64,000 bases of DNA from Choanephora cucurbitarum (GCA_025331435.1 JAIWNI010000038.1:62001-126000); one strand, 5' to 3'; numbered from the stretch's first letter, positions 1 through 13,149 are shown. The notes: a model not told the origin generated them from the sequence alone. Translations and numbers: made by a program.

Positions 1-2604
1 AACTCCAAGCAGAGATTGGTAAAGTTTTACATGTTTCTATCTATATCCAATTATTCATCATCATCATGGTTTAGATCACCGAGATATGTTGTTACGTGAA
101 CAAATGGAACGTCTTCGCTCAAGCGAAGAAACAAGTGCTGATTATGAAGCAACTATTCAGCAGTTCCGTGAATTAGTCACCATGCTACAGAATGACCTCG
201 AGCAGCTGAGACATAGAGAAGTTAGCCAAGCATCTGAAAAGCAAACCCTCAGCAGTCAATCTCAGGCCATGATGTCCTTGAATATGCAATTGCAATCCAC
301 TGTCATGAAAGCACAGGCCAAATCTATTGACCTTGAGCTCAGAAAACTAGATGCTGCTCAAGCCAATGACCGCCTCAGTTACATCCAACCTTATCTTCCT
401 GAAGCCTTCTTCAAGACAGAAAATGATGCTATTTCTTGTGTCTTGCTCTACAAGCGTTTGGTCTTCAAGTCTGAATTGATCATTCGTCATTTGGATCAAA
501 ACCACCCTATCAGTGAGAAGATCATGGACACTGTGTCTGAGAGCTTAGTATCTGTTTGCGAAATGCGCCAACGAGCTGGTTGGTTGAGCGATCTCAGTAA
601 ACGATTTGTAACTTTTATTGTAAACTGTAATCCAGTAACATTCATCAAGATGGGCCAAGTGTATCACGATTTGGTCGGTACAGAGAGACGTCTGACGGGC
701 ATTGTGGATCTGTTAAGAACGGATGAAGTAAATGAAGGTGAATGTGTTGTTGAATTACAGCGTATGATTGCTCAATTAGAACACCTGAGCGATATTCATT
801 TGGCTCAAAGCGAGACAAATCACGTGGATCAATTCTTTGGCTTGTCCAGAGCACTTGATTTGAATGCAGATCGAATGATAGTTGAATTGACCTTTGTGAA
901 ACAGGCTGTCAGCAATGCAGCTTATCAAGAAAAGATCAACATCCAAGAAGGATTGGATCGACTTGATTTTGATTACCTTGAGCCATTGACCCGCTTGATT
1001 GTTCAGGCAAAGAATATGAAGGTGTTGGCCAAGTAAGTCTTTGGAGCATATCTCTACATGAATGATCTCACAAAAAAAAACTAGGAAATTGTTGCGTCAA
1101 TTAGAAGATCTATCTGAACAAGCGTTGACACTGAAATCAGATTATCTTCATCGTTTCAAGATGCTTTATGCTATCAGTTCGAAGCTAGGTAAATTCTGTT
1201 ATGAAGCCTATAAGCAAATTGCTGTTTATGTAGAAACCAAGGTCAGCAGCAAAGAAGATATCAGTCTGGCGATTGTGCAACAGATTGTGTATAACAAGGC
1301 CGACGAAATACTAGAGATACCCGAAAGTACCATGTGGGAAGCATGTCTCAAGACATCTAAATCCTTGACAAATGAACTCAATACTACATTGGAACGTATT
1401 GCTAATGAGAGCAAGACCGAGAAGAGTAAGTCATATGAAAAACATGCATATGATCAGATATGCTGATCGCTGTCAAACTAGTTGTCACTGGTGTAGCTCC
1501 CTGGGTTCAACGTGCTTCAGATATCAAGGCTGAAGTTGTGATGAACCATGATATGGAGCGCAAGTTGCAACAACATAGTGATGAGATTGTCAAGTTGATC
1601 AAGGATGTCAAATTCAAGGTATGGATATAGTGGCAAAATAGAAAAAAAAGGACTCTATTCATTCTTTTTCTCTAAATGTACAGGATCAAGCACTTCAAGA
1701 ATCCAATGTCAAGATTGAGTTATTAGAAAAGCGTATGGAAACTGTCAAGAAACAAGCTGATCAGATTGCTGTCTTGGAAGATACATTAAGTAAAGCCAAG
1801 ACGAACGAGAAGGCCTACATAGAAGAGCTAGAGAAACTACAAGAAGAGAAGGATGCACTAGAACAAGAGAATACAAAACTGAAGCAAGAAGCTGCTAAGA
1901 AGGAAGAGAAACGACAGTCCATGACAAAGAAGGCTGATTTCGATCTGATAGAAGACGCCATGGCTTCCACTGAGGTCCAAATACATAGCGTACATGAAGG
2001 ACAACTAGAATCCCTCAAGGCAGCCATTCGTTACTTGCGTGCTGAAAATGCCTATCTCAAGAGTTCCGATATGGCTCGATCGCTTCAATGGAACGAGACA
2101 CATAAAGCCAAGAAGCAAGACAATGAAGTACATGATACATTGCGTACATTTGCTATGGAAACTCGTATGCTTGTCAAGGATATGCGTATTGCAAGTGCTT
2201 CACCCAAGGTAGTTCAACTTGCACCTGAACGACGAGGCGGTAAATGGCAGAGCGATAAGCGACTTCCAGATTACCAATACCAAACACAACAATCTGTATT
2301 GTATACCCTTAAACAAAGATGCAGTGCTCTTCAAGATAAAATGGCTCAACTTCAAAAAAGTCAGCATATCGTATCTATGTCACCCGTTGATTCAGCTATT
2401 GTAAAGGTAAAGAAAGAAAAAAGATAGTAGGCTTGCCTTTATTTATACTGATATTCTTGTCTATAGGCTCAAACAAAAGATCATTCACTGAAATCTTTGG
2501 CTAAAATTCATTTACCTAAAAACGGTACCAACCTAAGCAATCGTTGTGTTGAACTCAAGAGTATGACAGAATTCCAAAAGATTCATAGTGTCTTTATTCA
2601 TTAA
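1..2604 (+). CDS. dynactin large subunit p150-like, C-terminal part (5' end outside window)
   Basis: Large subunit of dynactin, the cofactor that links cytoplasmic dynein to cargo and activates its movement along microtubules. Exons read 1-18, 75-1032, 1085-1425, 1458-1618, 1684-2406 and 2467-2604; every join keeps phase (GT-AG introns of 32-65 nt). The visible protein, about 780 residues, opens with a coiled coil, passes through the globular dynactin domain (conserved stretch with AFFKTENDAISCVLLYKR near the start), and ends in further long coiled coil, as in the p150Glued/Nip100 C-terminal half. The N-terminal CAP-Gly domain and first coiled coil lie upstream of base 1, so the gene is truncated only by the window edge. 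The next gene, RFC3-like, starts 193 bp downstream on the same strand. The 32-nt intron 1426-1457 is unusually short. Identity is from remembered family features, not a search. Confidence 0.85.
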
Positions 2605-2797
2605 CACAACAACAAAAAAACTGTGTACAGTGCAATTGTCAATTCCTTACTGACTAGAAGCAAATTATTAACTTATTGAATTTGTTTGTAATAAATTAAT
2701 CCAGTTAAAGTCACAAGCATGAAACCGGCTTATTTCTCTATAAAAAAAAAAACGCGTATCAAAAGCGCGTTTTCTATTTATTTATTTTTTCGATAAT

Positions 2798-3952
2798 ATG
2801 AGTGCCATGGACATTGATACACCTGCTCCTGTTCGTCCCAAGGACAAGGGAAAGGGAAAAATGGTAGATTTAGCCAATGAATTAGACAACCTCCCTTGGG
2901 TTGAGAAATATAGACCTCAGACATTAGATGAAGTAGTCTCTCACCAAGATATCACCTCCACAAGTAAGTCCGTCTTTCAATCAATTTCAATCTCTATTCA
3001 CCTTTTCTAAAATAGTTGAGACCTTTATCGATGCCAAGCGACTTCCTCACCTGTTGTTTTATGGTCCTCCTGGTACAGGTAAAACAACAACTATCCTAGC
3101 TTGTGCCAGAAAGCTTTATGGCGACAGATTCAAGTCGATGATCCTTGAGCTGAATGCCTCTGACGATCGTGGTATTGATGTCGTGCGAGAGCAGATCAAG
3201 AACTTTGCCAGTACACGCAACATCTACAGTTCTGGATTCAAGTTGATCGTCTTGGATGAAGCTGATGCCATGACCAATGCAGCCCAAGCAGCTCTTCGTC
3301 GAGTGATTGAAAAATACACACAAAACGTTCGTTTCTGTATCATCTGTAATTATGTCAGCAAAATTATTCCAGCCATTCAATCACGTTGTACTCGTTTTAG
3401 ATTTGCACCCTTGGGACAAGATCAAGTGAAATCCAGATTGCAGACGGTGATTGATAATGAGCAAGTACACTTGACAGACGATGGAGAAAAGGCATTGTTG
3501 CGTCTATCTAAAGGTGATATGCGTCGTGCTCTGAATATCTTACAGGCTTGTCATGCTGCTTATGATCGTATTGACGAAGCAGCTATCTACAGTTGTACAG
3601 GTAACCCTCAACCTCAAGATATCGAGCGTATATTCAAATGGATGATGTCAGAGGAATTCACAACAGCATACTCAAGTAAGAGAAACAGAATAGTCTTGTG
3701 GAGTTGTTTGATTGATTGTGTATGGATATAGATATCGAAAAGTTAAGAAGGGAATCGGGATTAGCGTTACAGGATATCATTTCAGAAATCTATAATTTTG
3801 CTCGGCTGGTTGAATTTCCTGCTCAAACACGTATCATGATCCTTCAGAATCTGGCCGATATTGAATATAGATTAGGAGAGGGTGGAAGTGAGAAGGTTCA
3901 GTTGAGTGCACTTGTCGGTACATTCAAATTGGCTCAAGAAAATGTCGCTTAA
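2798..3952 (+). CDS. RFC3: replication factor C small subunit (yeast Rfc3 / human RFC5 type)
   Basis: Subunit of the clamp loader that opens PCNA and places it on primer-template DNA; it also serves in the Rad24-RFC loader of the 9-1-1 clamp, whose Rad9 subunit is encoded at 35.8 kb. Exons 2798-2963, 3016-3675 and 3732-3952 give 348 residues, the normal size. The sequence shows LPWVEKYRPQTLDEVVSHQD near residue 32, Walker A GPPGTGKTT, Walker B VLDEADAMT, and the arginine-finger SRC motif in QSRCTRFRF, followed by the collar domain. The ATG at 2798 follows a pyrimidine- and AT-rich leader and precedes a lysine-rich short N-terminus. The wording of the conserved blocks matches the Rfc3/RFC5 branch better than Rfc2 or Rfc4. 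No breaks seen. Confidence 0.93.
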
Positions 3953-4341
3953 TCTGTGTTGCATAAACTTATGCAATTTTTTCTAATCTCAGCCACTTTC
4001 TTTTTTTTTTTTCTGAGGGAGAACAAATAAATGCAAGTTACAAGGGAGTGTTTCTCTTTTATTTTTTTTTTCTGCTAAAACGAAAATACACTCTTGTTGT
4101 TTAAGCTGAAGCACAACTCATAGTTATTGAGGGAAACGATTGAATGAAAGAAATGGATATCACTATAAAATATGCAGTCACGAAAACTCTAATTTTTTTT
4201 TTTCAACTTGTCATTTTTTTTTGTGCGCCCTTTTGAGTTGACCTTCTGGATCCTTCGCAGCATTAATAATTTTTTCATAAAAGAAAATATTTTTTTTTAT
4301 TTCTATTTTCTTTCTTTTATTTTTCGAAATTATACTCTACT
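3953..4341. other. intergenic, RFC3 3' side and ZPR1 promoter
   Basis: About 390 bp with long T-tracts and no supportable gene. It should hold the polyadenylation region of the upstream gene and the promoter of ZPR1. A TATAAAA-like stretch lies near 4163, but its role is only inferred. Confidence 0.5.
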
Positions 4342-5893
4342 ATGTCTGAGCCTATCTTTGTTGACCTTAGCGAAACAAAGCCTACTGAAATCGAAAGTTT
4401 GTGTATGAGATGCCAGGAAAATGTAAGTGATTGTTATCTCGACGCAGCTATCATCCACGCGTAGCGCATCAATTGACCTTTGTGGTCTATAGGGTACTAC
4501 TCGTATTCTTCTTTCCAAGATTCCTCACTTCAGGTATTTTATCATATTTTTTTGCTTTGTTTGTTGATGACTCACTGTGTTCTACAGAGAAATCATTATC
4601 ATGGCTTTTGAATGTCCTCATTGTGGTTTCCGTAACAACGAACTTCAAAGTGCCGGTACATTCAACGAAAGAGGTCATACTATCACTTTGACTGTCAAGG
4701 GTAAAGAAGTAAGTTTAAAGGATAAAGGGAGAGATCGGCATTTTTGTTAAGATGCAATGTTTGATTAGGACATGAACCGTCAATTGGTCAAGTCTGACTA
4801 TTGTTCTGTCAAGTTTGAAGAACTCGATATGGAAATTCCTGCCAACAACAACCGTGGTCTCTTGACAACTGTAGAAGGTTTGATCACAAATGCCATTGAG
4901 GATCTCTCTGCTGGTCAACCTATCCGTAAAGCAACTGACGAAGCTGTCTTCAACAAGATTGAAGAGATCATTGCCACCATGAACAGCTACAAGGAAGGTA
5001 CTCCGCTCACACTCACCCTGGACGATCCTTCTGGTAACTCTTACATTGAAAACAAGTGTCTTCCTCAACAAGACCCTCAAATCAAATTGAGATGGTACAC
5101 TCGTACTCCTGAACAGCAAGCCTTCCTCGGTCTTCAAGTAGGTTCTGACCAAACACCCGCCGAAGCTGCTGCTGCTGAAGTGATCCGTCGTGGTGTCACA
5201 GCTTCTGACATGGTCAACGAAAAGACAGGTCTTCCTGAAGTCATGAGTTTCCCTGCCAACTGTCCTAGCTGTAGCTCACCCTGTGCAACCAACATGCATG
5301 TCATGGAAATTCCTCATTTCAAGGAAGTAGTCATCATGGCCACCAACTGTGAACAATGTGGTTACAAGAGTAACGAGGTCAAGGCTGGTGGCCCTATCTC
5401 AGAGAAGGGTAAGCGTATCACCCTCAAGATCACAGACCCTGAAGATCTCTCGAGAGATATCCTCAAGTCCGAGACATGTGGTTTGAGTATCCCTGAAATC
5501 AACCTTGAGTTGACTCAAGGTACCTTGGGTGGTCGATTCACTACTGTCGAAGGTTTGCTCAGACAGGTCCACACTGATCTTCGTGATCGTGCCAACTTCA
5601 TTGAAGGTGATTCTGGTACTGATCCTGAGAAGGCCAAGTGGTCTACTTTCTTGAAGAACTTGGATGAAGTTGCTGATGGTCTCAAGATGCCTGTCACTTT
5701 GATCATTGATGATCCTCTGTCCAACTCATATCTTCAAAACCTCTATGCTCCTGACCCAGACCCAGAAATGATCATTGAAGACTATGAACGTAGTTGGGAA
5801 GTCAATGAAGACTTGGGTTTGAACGACATGAAGCTTGATAACTATGAAGATCCTAAGAATGTCAATGCTAACACTGAAGAAGAGAGTGCCTGA
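4342..5893 (+). CDS. ZPR1: zinc finger protein ZPR1
   Basis: ZPR1 is an essential eukaryotic protein that binds eEF1A and shuttles to the nucleus; recent work on the family describes it as an eEF1A-folding chaperone. Exons 4342-4422, 4493-4533, 4588-4708 and 4769-5893 join in phase to give about 455 residues. The family's tandem architecture is clear: a first C4 zinc finger (CMRCQENGTT then CPHCGFRNNE), an A-domain, then a second finger (CPSCSSPC then CEQCGYKSNEVK) and a second A-domain ending in an acidic tail (NTEEESA). The duplicated phrase TTVEGL with following PVTL-IDDP-SNSY is visible in both halves. The start at 4342 is the first ATG after a T-rich leader and yields the expected MSEPIFVDL-type beginning. 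Nothing is broken. Confidence 0.95.
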
Positions 5894-7276
5894 CTAGATG
5901 CTAAACGTAGAAGATTGACCTAATGTCTTTCTGTTTAAGCAAACCCATTTTCTCTTCACATAAGAAACAAGCCAAGTTTTTGTTTTGTAATATATTCTAC
6001 ATTTCTTTAACATATACATAGCCAATTGAGTAATAAAAAAAATCAACTACCTGTATATTAGAACATATATTATTCTTATAGAGTCTTGAATATTGCAAAC
6101 AAGCCTTTTTGGATATTAGAAAAGGGAAACTAGAATAGATGATGTATAATTGGAAACACCATGATTTGTTGTCGATGCAGTTACTATAGGTCTTGAGATA
6201 GCACTAGTAGACCATAGATAGCGTGTCTGATTGATATGTGTGCAGCAAGGTTCATACTGTCTTTCATACCTGTTGCGTTGAGATCATGTTGGTCAGCGCA
6301 TGCGACAACTGAAAAGCAGCTTGAAAGCAATCAAAACGACTAGTATTAACACAAAATTCATGATGTCAAGTTGAATTGCTTTGACTGTATTGACAGATAT
6401 TAATTGTATAGTTGCCATGAGCACAATAAGTATCATGGTAGGCAATCGATTGATCACAAAGCATAATTAAGGAGGGGGGAAGGGATCGAATAAGGTGTGT
6501 ACAACAATGTAAATTGCCACACATTGTCTATTGTTCCTGAAAAAACTGATGTTACACGTATGCTTTGGTGTCTCATGGAGTGATCTGTGCTGAAGACAAG
6601 GTAGAACTACACAAGCTTTCATATAATAAAAGTTATTCCTTGCATGAAACAAGAAAAAACAAGAGAGTCTTTATGCCTTAACTAATATTACCTTTTTGAC
6701 TAACTATTTTCTTGTATGAATCCTACAAGACGCTTGATAGCTATGCCTTGCTGTGTTTAGTGTGGGTATTAGCAAGCAGAGAACTAAATTAGAATACTGT
6801 GAATCACATGCAAACAATAGAATGTCTTACTTTATGCTCTTAGTTGATTAGAGTATTTGTATAACATGGACATGAATACACTTGGCTTATTCTTCTTTAA
6901 CATACAATAAACACTATGGTCGACCCTCTCTCTATATTTCCTAATAGATTCATCAAATGAGATAATTATAGCCACAATCATCATGGCCAAGTGCTACCAT
7001 ACAACTCACATTAAAGCACCGAAAAGTAATCGTTTTTTCTTTTTAAGCAAGTGTCAAACACCGGATAAATTTGCTAGTAATTCAAATTACAAACAGAAAT
7101 TATAAAAAATACTTACCACGTGGATTTAAACTAAGCTTATTCATTGTGTGTGTAAAAAAAAACATAAAGGCAAAGTAGGTATATTTCTTTTATGCTGTTT
7201 GACACTATAAATACTCTTGTAATTTTCTTACTTTTCTCTCTCTCTTTTTTTTGTTATTTTCTGTAGTTGTTTCTCA
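5894..7276. other. intergenic, no gene seen
   Basis: About 1.4 kb of AT-rich sequence between ZPR1 and the next small gene. Both strands show only short unsupported ORFs, the longest about 61 codons with no domain signal. No tRNA box pattern or repeat stood out. A TATAAA-like site near 7207 and a pyrimidine tract near 7230 probably belong to the promoter of the gene starting at 7277. Confidence 0.5.
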
Positions 7277-7966
7277 ATGACTATGTTAACCAATGAAAGG
7301 CACAGACAACCTTCCATTGAGAAATACAAGCCTAATTATTCAATAAAGGTAAGCTATCATTCTCTTTCCAATGTCACCTTTTTTGACTGATTGTTTGAAC
7401 CTAATTCTATTGTACAGATGAATACAGAATGGACGAATCTATCAAAGTATGTGCATACATCCTTTCTTAGTTTCTAATGTCATCGCTAAACCCTTGCTTA
7501 TAGACTTGAATCTAATTCGCTCTTTTACATTGACAACATTCATTCAAAACGATCTGACCACAAAGCATTCACTCCTTCCGATACAATGCATGATAGTCTA
7601 GAGAGAATCAATGCATCTCTAGAGAAACTGATAGAAGAAGGCAAAGAAAGCCTTGTTCAACACCCACCTCACCCTACTATACCTCAGCCCAATCGCTCAT
7701 TATGCCCCACCTCTTCTAGTCCAGTCTACAAGAAAAGACCTCTTTTATCTTCCAAAGCACATCATCATACACCTCGTTATACCAAAAAGACACACTTGCC
7801 ACTCGTTCTTCATGTCGTCTCTTTATGCATTCTTCAGTTATTATCACCGCGATCAAGTAGACGCCTTCGATTTCTCTTTAGTCTGATCGCCTTATGCCCT
7901 TTACATCGTAAACATACCCATCCTATCATCGATTCAATAGATCAATTCCTGATTCGATTCTTCTAA
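7277..7966 (+). CDS. small unknown protein with hydrophobic C-terminal half
   Basis: I do not recognise this gene. Exons 7277-7348, 7418-7446 and 7504-7966 join in phase with standard GT-AG sites, giving about 187 residues. The N-terminal part is polar. Residues roughly 60-80 could form a short amphipathic helix (SLERINASLEKLIEEGKE). A proline/serine/lysine-rich linker follows. The C-terminal third has two leucine-rich hydrophobic stretches (VLHVVSLCILQLL and LRFLFSLIAL) separated by an arginine cluster, which might be membrane-associated. The consistent splicing supports a real gene, but the internal exon is only 29 nt and no homolog comes to mind. A fungus-specific membrane-linked protein is a reasonable guess, nothing more. 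Confidence 0.55.
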
Positions 7967-8037
7967 GTTATTATATATGCTCTTCTTCAAATAAGCCCCA
8001 TGCAGTAAAAATAAAGAGAAATATATGCCCTTTTTTT

Positions 8038-8854
8038 TTATTTTTGTTGAATAGCCTGTTTTAAGGCACTTCTGGATTGATCGACACGGTCCATTAGAGC
8101 TTGGCACTGCTTGACACCTTCTCTCCTTTTTGCCCTAGCAGTTTCGAATTCAGGAGGACATTCAACACTGTCTAATCCAATCAATGCTTGCATCAACACT
8201 TCAGACAAAAAGATGCCTAAATCTTCTGTTTCCTTTAACCCTTTGTCATCTAAAGTATGCTCTATTGCTGCTACTACTTGAATGTCTAATGTCTCTATCT
8301 GTTCTCTTGATTCATTGACTTTTTGCATTAGATTTGAAATACGAGTCATATAACCTGCTTCCTCTGGGTTGCCTGATGTTGTTTGTTCTAATTGTTCTCG
8401 CTTATAGAAATGTGAATGTTGAGTGAAAAACGCTTATGACAATACACGACTTACATTGGCTCTTTCACCTAATACAAATACAACAGAACCTTCATGTATA
8501 CCACTACTGGGTAAGGTGGCTGTATCATCTTTAATATAGGCTATGATAACAAGTTGAGTTAGACAAAGTTAGCTAGCGTCTTCAAACAAGGTTACCTCCT
8601 GACACCTTTAACTTCATGGTTGCTATTGTTACACCTGTCACTTGTTTGCATCTCTGTTTCAGCATGCCAACGGTAGCGTATCGTATACCCCCTCTTACAT
8701 CTCGAAAGTGAACATCATAGTAACGGTTGTCATAGGCAACAACAACCGTATCCCTTAGATCGCGTTGAGGAGTGGGTTGTGGGTTATGGTTATTTGAGGG
8801 TCTAGGTTGAGCATCTTTTTTGTTAAGCCCAAGAAAAGAAGCGAGTGAATGCAT
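8038..8854 (-). CDS. ubiquitin-like plus BAG domain Hsp70 co-chaperone
   Basis: BAG proteins are nucleotide-exchange factors that bind the Hsp70 ATPase domain and release ADP and substrate. On the minus strand the exons are 8854-8596, 8540-8455 and 8400-8038; phases agree, giving about 235 residues. Residues about 33-115 form a ubiquitin-like fold (VVVAYDNRYYDVHFRD, then an LKVSG-AYIKDDTATL segment created by the first splice). The C-terminal third is a helical BAG domain (repeated LMQKVNESREQIETLD-type helices ending ALMDRVDQSRSALKQAIQQ). This is the BAG1-like layout, Ubl before BAG. There is no transmembrane anchor of the Snl1 kind. The short N-terminus before the Ubl is asparagine/proline-rich. 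The neighbour at 7277-7966 ends 71 bp away in convergent orientation. Confidence 0.8.
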
Positions 8855-9790
8855 AGGTGTTTAAAGATAAAAAAAGAGAGAGAGCAAGAAAAATTAAAGT
8901 GCTTCATTTTTTTTTTTTAAAATAGGCTTGTTACACAAAAAAGTACTTGGAATTGCTTAGCATGCCTTTACAGTAGAGAATTGTAAAAATTTACCATGCG
9001 TTCTATCACGATAAACATTATACAAAGGTTCTATGGTGCTATTGTTTCCTTTTTTTTTTCTTGATAACTTATGTCTGTATTAGCCTAGTTAGAAATCAAG
9101 TGTCTATGCCTTCAATGTACTCTGGAAATATGCGATGCATAAATCTTGGTATTGGCTTTCCTGTCATACACTAATGAGGTGATACGAACGGTTTTGCTCG
9201 AGAAGAGGATTGCTAGTTAATGATTTGTATTCTGAACTTTGTTTCTCTTAGAGTCACACAACTTGTTTGTTCTGTCATTATCTTGATTAGCAATCATGTT
9301 TTCCAAAGAGTCAAGCCTTACCTTTCTGTACTGCTGTTTAGACAAGACCACCTGTTAAACAGGCAAATGAGTTCCTTACTTAAATAGAACTTATTCATGT
9401 ACTCAGCTGAAAATAAGCCTATCAATGGTCTTTAGAATTTAGTGCCCTTTTGTTACTAATTTTTTTTTTTTTATAAAAGCCTAGTCAATAATGTAACCCT
9501 ACGTCAAGTACTATACATGAAAGGAAATTTACGCCTTAAAAAAAAAAAAAAGAAGAAAAAGAATGAGCTGGGGTTTGTAGATATTTATTAATAACAATAA
9601 AAAAAAAAAGAAGAAATGATATGTTGTGTATATATATATGTGATAAAAAAAAAAGAAACAAAAGAAAAGAAAAGAAAGAATGTCTGTACAAATGAGAATA
9701 TGTATATAATATGATTTAAAAAAAAATAAAAGAAAAAGGATGGGTGATGTGATATTTACAATAGATGATAAAGCCCTTTTTTCTCCTTAT
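8855..9790. other. intergenic, no gene seen
   Basis: About 0.9 kb of AT-rich DNA with several poly-A and poly-T runs, including purine-rich A/G tracts at 9540-9740 that should lie in the 3' region of the next minus-strand gene. No supportable ORF, RNA gene or repeat was seen. Confidence 0.5.
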
Positions 9791-11768
9791 TTACCATCTG
9801 TTAACAGAAGCATCTTCTGGAGATCGACGTTTCCCATTTTTTGGAGTGGCCATAGGAGATGGAGGTCGATAATTAGGGTGAATATGATAGGCATTCTGTT
9901 CTTGATATAGTTGAGGAGTTGATTTGGGTGAATAATGGTAATCATCATTACTACTGTTGAGTAAGGCAGCAATAGAAGGTGATTGTCGAGCATTATTGTT
10001 GGCTTGATGTCTCTGTTGTAATGGACGTTCTAGATTGACTTTGTTTGGTTTAAGGTCCATCATTTTCTTTGGTTTTTCTTCCTCTTCCTCTTCTTCTTCA
10101 ACTGGAGGAGGTTTATGTTCAAGATGTCGAATCCAACGATTACGACATTGTATATTACTTCTACCTTGGACATCTCTTGAACAGGCTTCCCAATTACTAT
10201 GACCATATTTCTTGACGGCTGCTCGTAACAGTCTATCTTCAGCTTCTGTCCAACGAGTATAAGTAGATCTAGGTTTCTTTGGAATAGGCTCCATTGATTT
10301 TGATTGTTCAGGAGAGGGTGATGAATGAATTTCTTCCACTAAAGAAGGATAAGTAACTATTATTGTATGCTTTTTTTTTTTTAAAAAAAAACTTACATTT
10401 GGCGCGATGAGGTACCATCAATTGAGGCATGGCCAATAAGGTAGCAGCAGAGTCAATCGATCGTTGAGATCGTCTATCGTCCAGACGAGAGCGCAATCGC
10501 TTTTCTGGCACTGATTTGGCATTTGACTCGAATTCAGGATCACTCAACATTTGATCAGCCACAATGCCCAGACTATCGAGACCAGAGAGAGGATGAGGTT
10601 CAGATGATCTCACTTCACTACGAGGAGAGAACTGTTGTTGAAATAGATAGGGTGGACCCTTTCGCAACTTCTTTTGGAACTGTGGTCTAGGTGAGGAAGG
10701 TGTAAAGGCATTTGCCTTGAGTGTATCGATGATTTCATGCAAATACTCTATCTCAGCATCTCGCGCTGATAGCCGTAATTCGGCCAGATGCAATTTGCGC
10801 ATCCATACTTTGCGGTCATTTAAAAGTGTCTGTTTGTCCAGATCATTGTCTTCTGTGGGCAATTCCATGTTTTCAATCTTCTCTAGTGTCTGTGTTAATT
10901 TCTTTAATTTCTTTGATAATGTATCTATATCTTTCTGAAGTATGTTGGATTCAACCAAATGATGCATCTTTTGTTCATTTTGCTATCATGAAAAAAGAAT
11001 TAGACTGACTGTGATTTTTACATTAAAAAAAAAAAGAGTGTTAACTTACAGACATCAGATAGATATCTCGCATGGTTCTGATAGCATCTTCTCTTTTTTC
11101 AGATGGGTTAGATGAATGCTTGATTTGTTCAGCTTGTGACCAGATAATGCTCTCTAAATATCTTTGACGTTCTATTGATTCATGTAGCTTATAAAAGACA
11201 GTCAGTACAAGCAAGGACGATAAAAATTATGGTGTATTTACCTTTTGTTGTAAATCTTCTGGATTCTGTTTCCATTCATTGCTGGGAGGAACAAAATCCC
11301 ACTAGAGAAGGTTATTAATGAATTCATGTCATCTTGTTTGTTACTTACTGGATAATGAATACTAGAAGTAACAGGCAGTTGTTTGTGTTTCTCTTTGGAA
11401 TCTCCGCTTTTATCAGAAAGAGAGGTGATTGCATTAGGATGAAAATGCTGCGGAGAAAGTAAAGGGTGTATGCTTGATTGCTGCTGCTGCTGTTGTTGTT
11501 GTTGTTGTTGTTGTTGAGGATTGTCCAAGAGGATAAGATCAATCTTCCATTTAGCGTGTTCTCCCCATTGTTCAATCTAAATCAATATGCGCTGTTATTG
11601 GTTGTAATCTAAATGATTTCTTTCTCTATTTTTTACCTGTTTCTTTACTGACTGAAATATGTTATCTAATTGTCCTAAACTTTTACTACTATTTGTTACA
11701 CTTTTCTCTGTTCCACCAGAAGGAGTTTCAACTGCAGAAGTCAGCCTTGGTATTGTATCTGTTTGCAT
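9791..11768 (-). CDS. coiled-coil protein with polyglutamine tract and C-terminal Myb/SANT domain
   Basis: Probable nuclear DNA-binding or chromatin protein. Minus-strand exons 11768-11637, 11576-11349, 11301-11242, 11187-11050, 10982-10397 and 10338-9791 join in phase to about 563 residues. In order: a serine-rich start; an IEQWGEHAKWKIDLI helix; a run of about 13 glutamines encoded by mixed CAA/CAG codons (11478-11516); heptad-like helices around residues 190-290 (IDTLSKKLKKLTQTLEKIE); a basic linker; and a single Myb/SANT repeat at about residues 408-455 with three spaced aromatic anchors (TRWTEAED, NWEACSRDV, RNRWIRHLE). An acidic E-run follows. A single Myb repeat at the C-terminus recalls telomere-binding or chromatin-complex proteins, but I cannot assign a family. 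The coiled coil suggests dimerisation. Confidence 0.7.
11478..11516 (-). repeat. CAA/CAG trinucleotide tract encoding polyglutamine
   Basis: Thirteen consecutive glutamine codons, a mix of CAA and CAG, inside the Myb/SANT gene. The mixed codons make it less slippage-prone than a pure CAG run. It is in frame and does not disturb splicing. Confidence 0.85.
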
Positions 11769-13129
11769 TATTTTGGTATGTAAAGTAAAGTATAAACTAA
11801 AGAAAGAAAGAAAGAAAGATATGAAAAAAAAAGAAAGGTGAAATAACGAAAAAAACGAGGGAAAAATAATATTATTTCATTCCCGCTCGAGACGTGATTA
11901 TTGTACTTTTTATTTTATTATTTCGTTAGTAATAACAAAAAAAAACCTCCTTTTTTTTATCGTTTAACTCCTCTATCACTATCACTCTCTCTCTTTCTCT
12001 GTGTGTGTATGTTTGATCATCGCGCTTTTTTATTATCATTCAAACCAAAAAGTAAAAAAAAAAAAACTTGTGTATATGCAGTTTGTTTCTATGCTTGACG
12101 TCATTCAGATTACTCCATTCCCCGATAGTTTAAATATCCATTATCCTCTTTCGATAGACGAGTCAAAAGTGGAATTTATTTTATTTTTCCTTTTTAAGTG
12201 ACCCTGTACAGTCTAGCATTGGTGAAGTTAAATTGCACTTTCTATTATTATCTTTCACTCTCTAATATTAGACGCGTACAAAATGATAGATGCACGCAAA
12301 TAATAGTGTTGAATGAGTTTAACGTCACTTTTTTTTTAATTTAGAAAAAGCTCAAATCACATTACTCGCTTCAGTTTCAGTTGATCTAGACTCGTTTCTT
12401 TTGTTAATTTTTTTTTTGTTTATTGCTATCTCAACAGTAGTAGCCATAGTTTATTTTGTTCGCACGCAATATCCAAAAGGAAGGCATATGATTGAACAAG
12501 TGTGAGGAAGGAGGGGATTTAAATAAATCAATCTTGTCCCTTTGATTGGTGTTATTTCAACACCACTCTAGTAAGAAGCGCGTTCATCTACTTTTTTTAA
12601 TATGATAGACAACAAATAGAGATAGAAAAGACACGAGAATTCAAACTCTAATCCAATCAGATTGTTTTAGCACTTACCATAAATGTTAAATCACTTCAAA
12701 ATTGCATGAAAAGAAAAAATGTACGCGTTACACAAGGCTAAATGCCAAAAAAAAATTATTGGTGTTTTCGAAACACTTCAATTTTTCTTTTAATTTTTGC
12801 GTGCATTAAGAAAGAAAGAAAAAAGCTGCATTAGTCGGTAAAGTTAGAGGTAATTACCGATCGCATCCATCTCAACAAATACAAGAGCCCATAGATCTTG
12901 TTATTTAGCAGGGCCTTTTAGCAATTCAAGCGGGCTTATCTGTTTGTACAGCATTATGTGAAGCTTTACGAAGACGACGAGGAGGAAGCGCTTACTAAAT
13001 GTTGAGAGAGCAAAAAAAAGAACTAGAACCTCAGCACACAGCTTTATCTTTAGGGTTAGGTTTCAATCAAAAGAATGCTGTTACTGTTCTATGAGAAGCA
13101 ATAGATGCTTCGCTGTCTGCTTTTCCTGA
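11769..13129. other. intergenic, mostly featureless
   Basis: About 1.4 kb with long A/T homopolymers, a CT-rich microsatellite around 11978-12003 and no supportable gene. Short open stretches near 12900-13130 contain several stops and could be an eroded upstream part of the transposase relic that follows, but the match is too weak to include. Confidence 0.45.
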
Positions 13130-13149
13130 TATTGATATTATTGCTTTGT

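Noticed and set aside
12960..13130. Short peptide stretch (SLGLGFNQKNAVTVL) vaguely like a bacterial cobalamin-pathway protein
   Set aside because: Too short, interrupted by stops on both sides, and the pathway is absent from fungi. Not defensible without a search.
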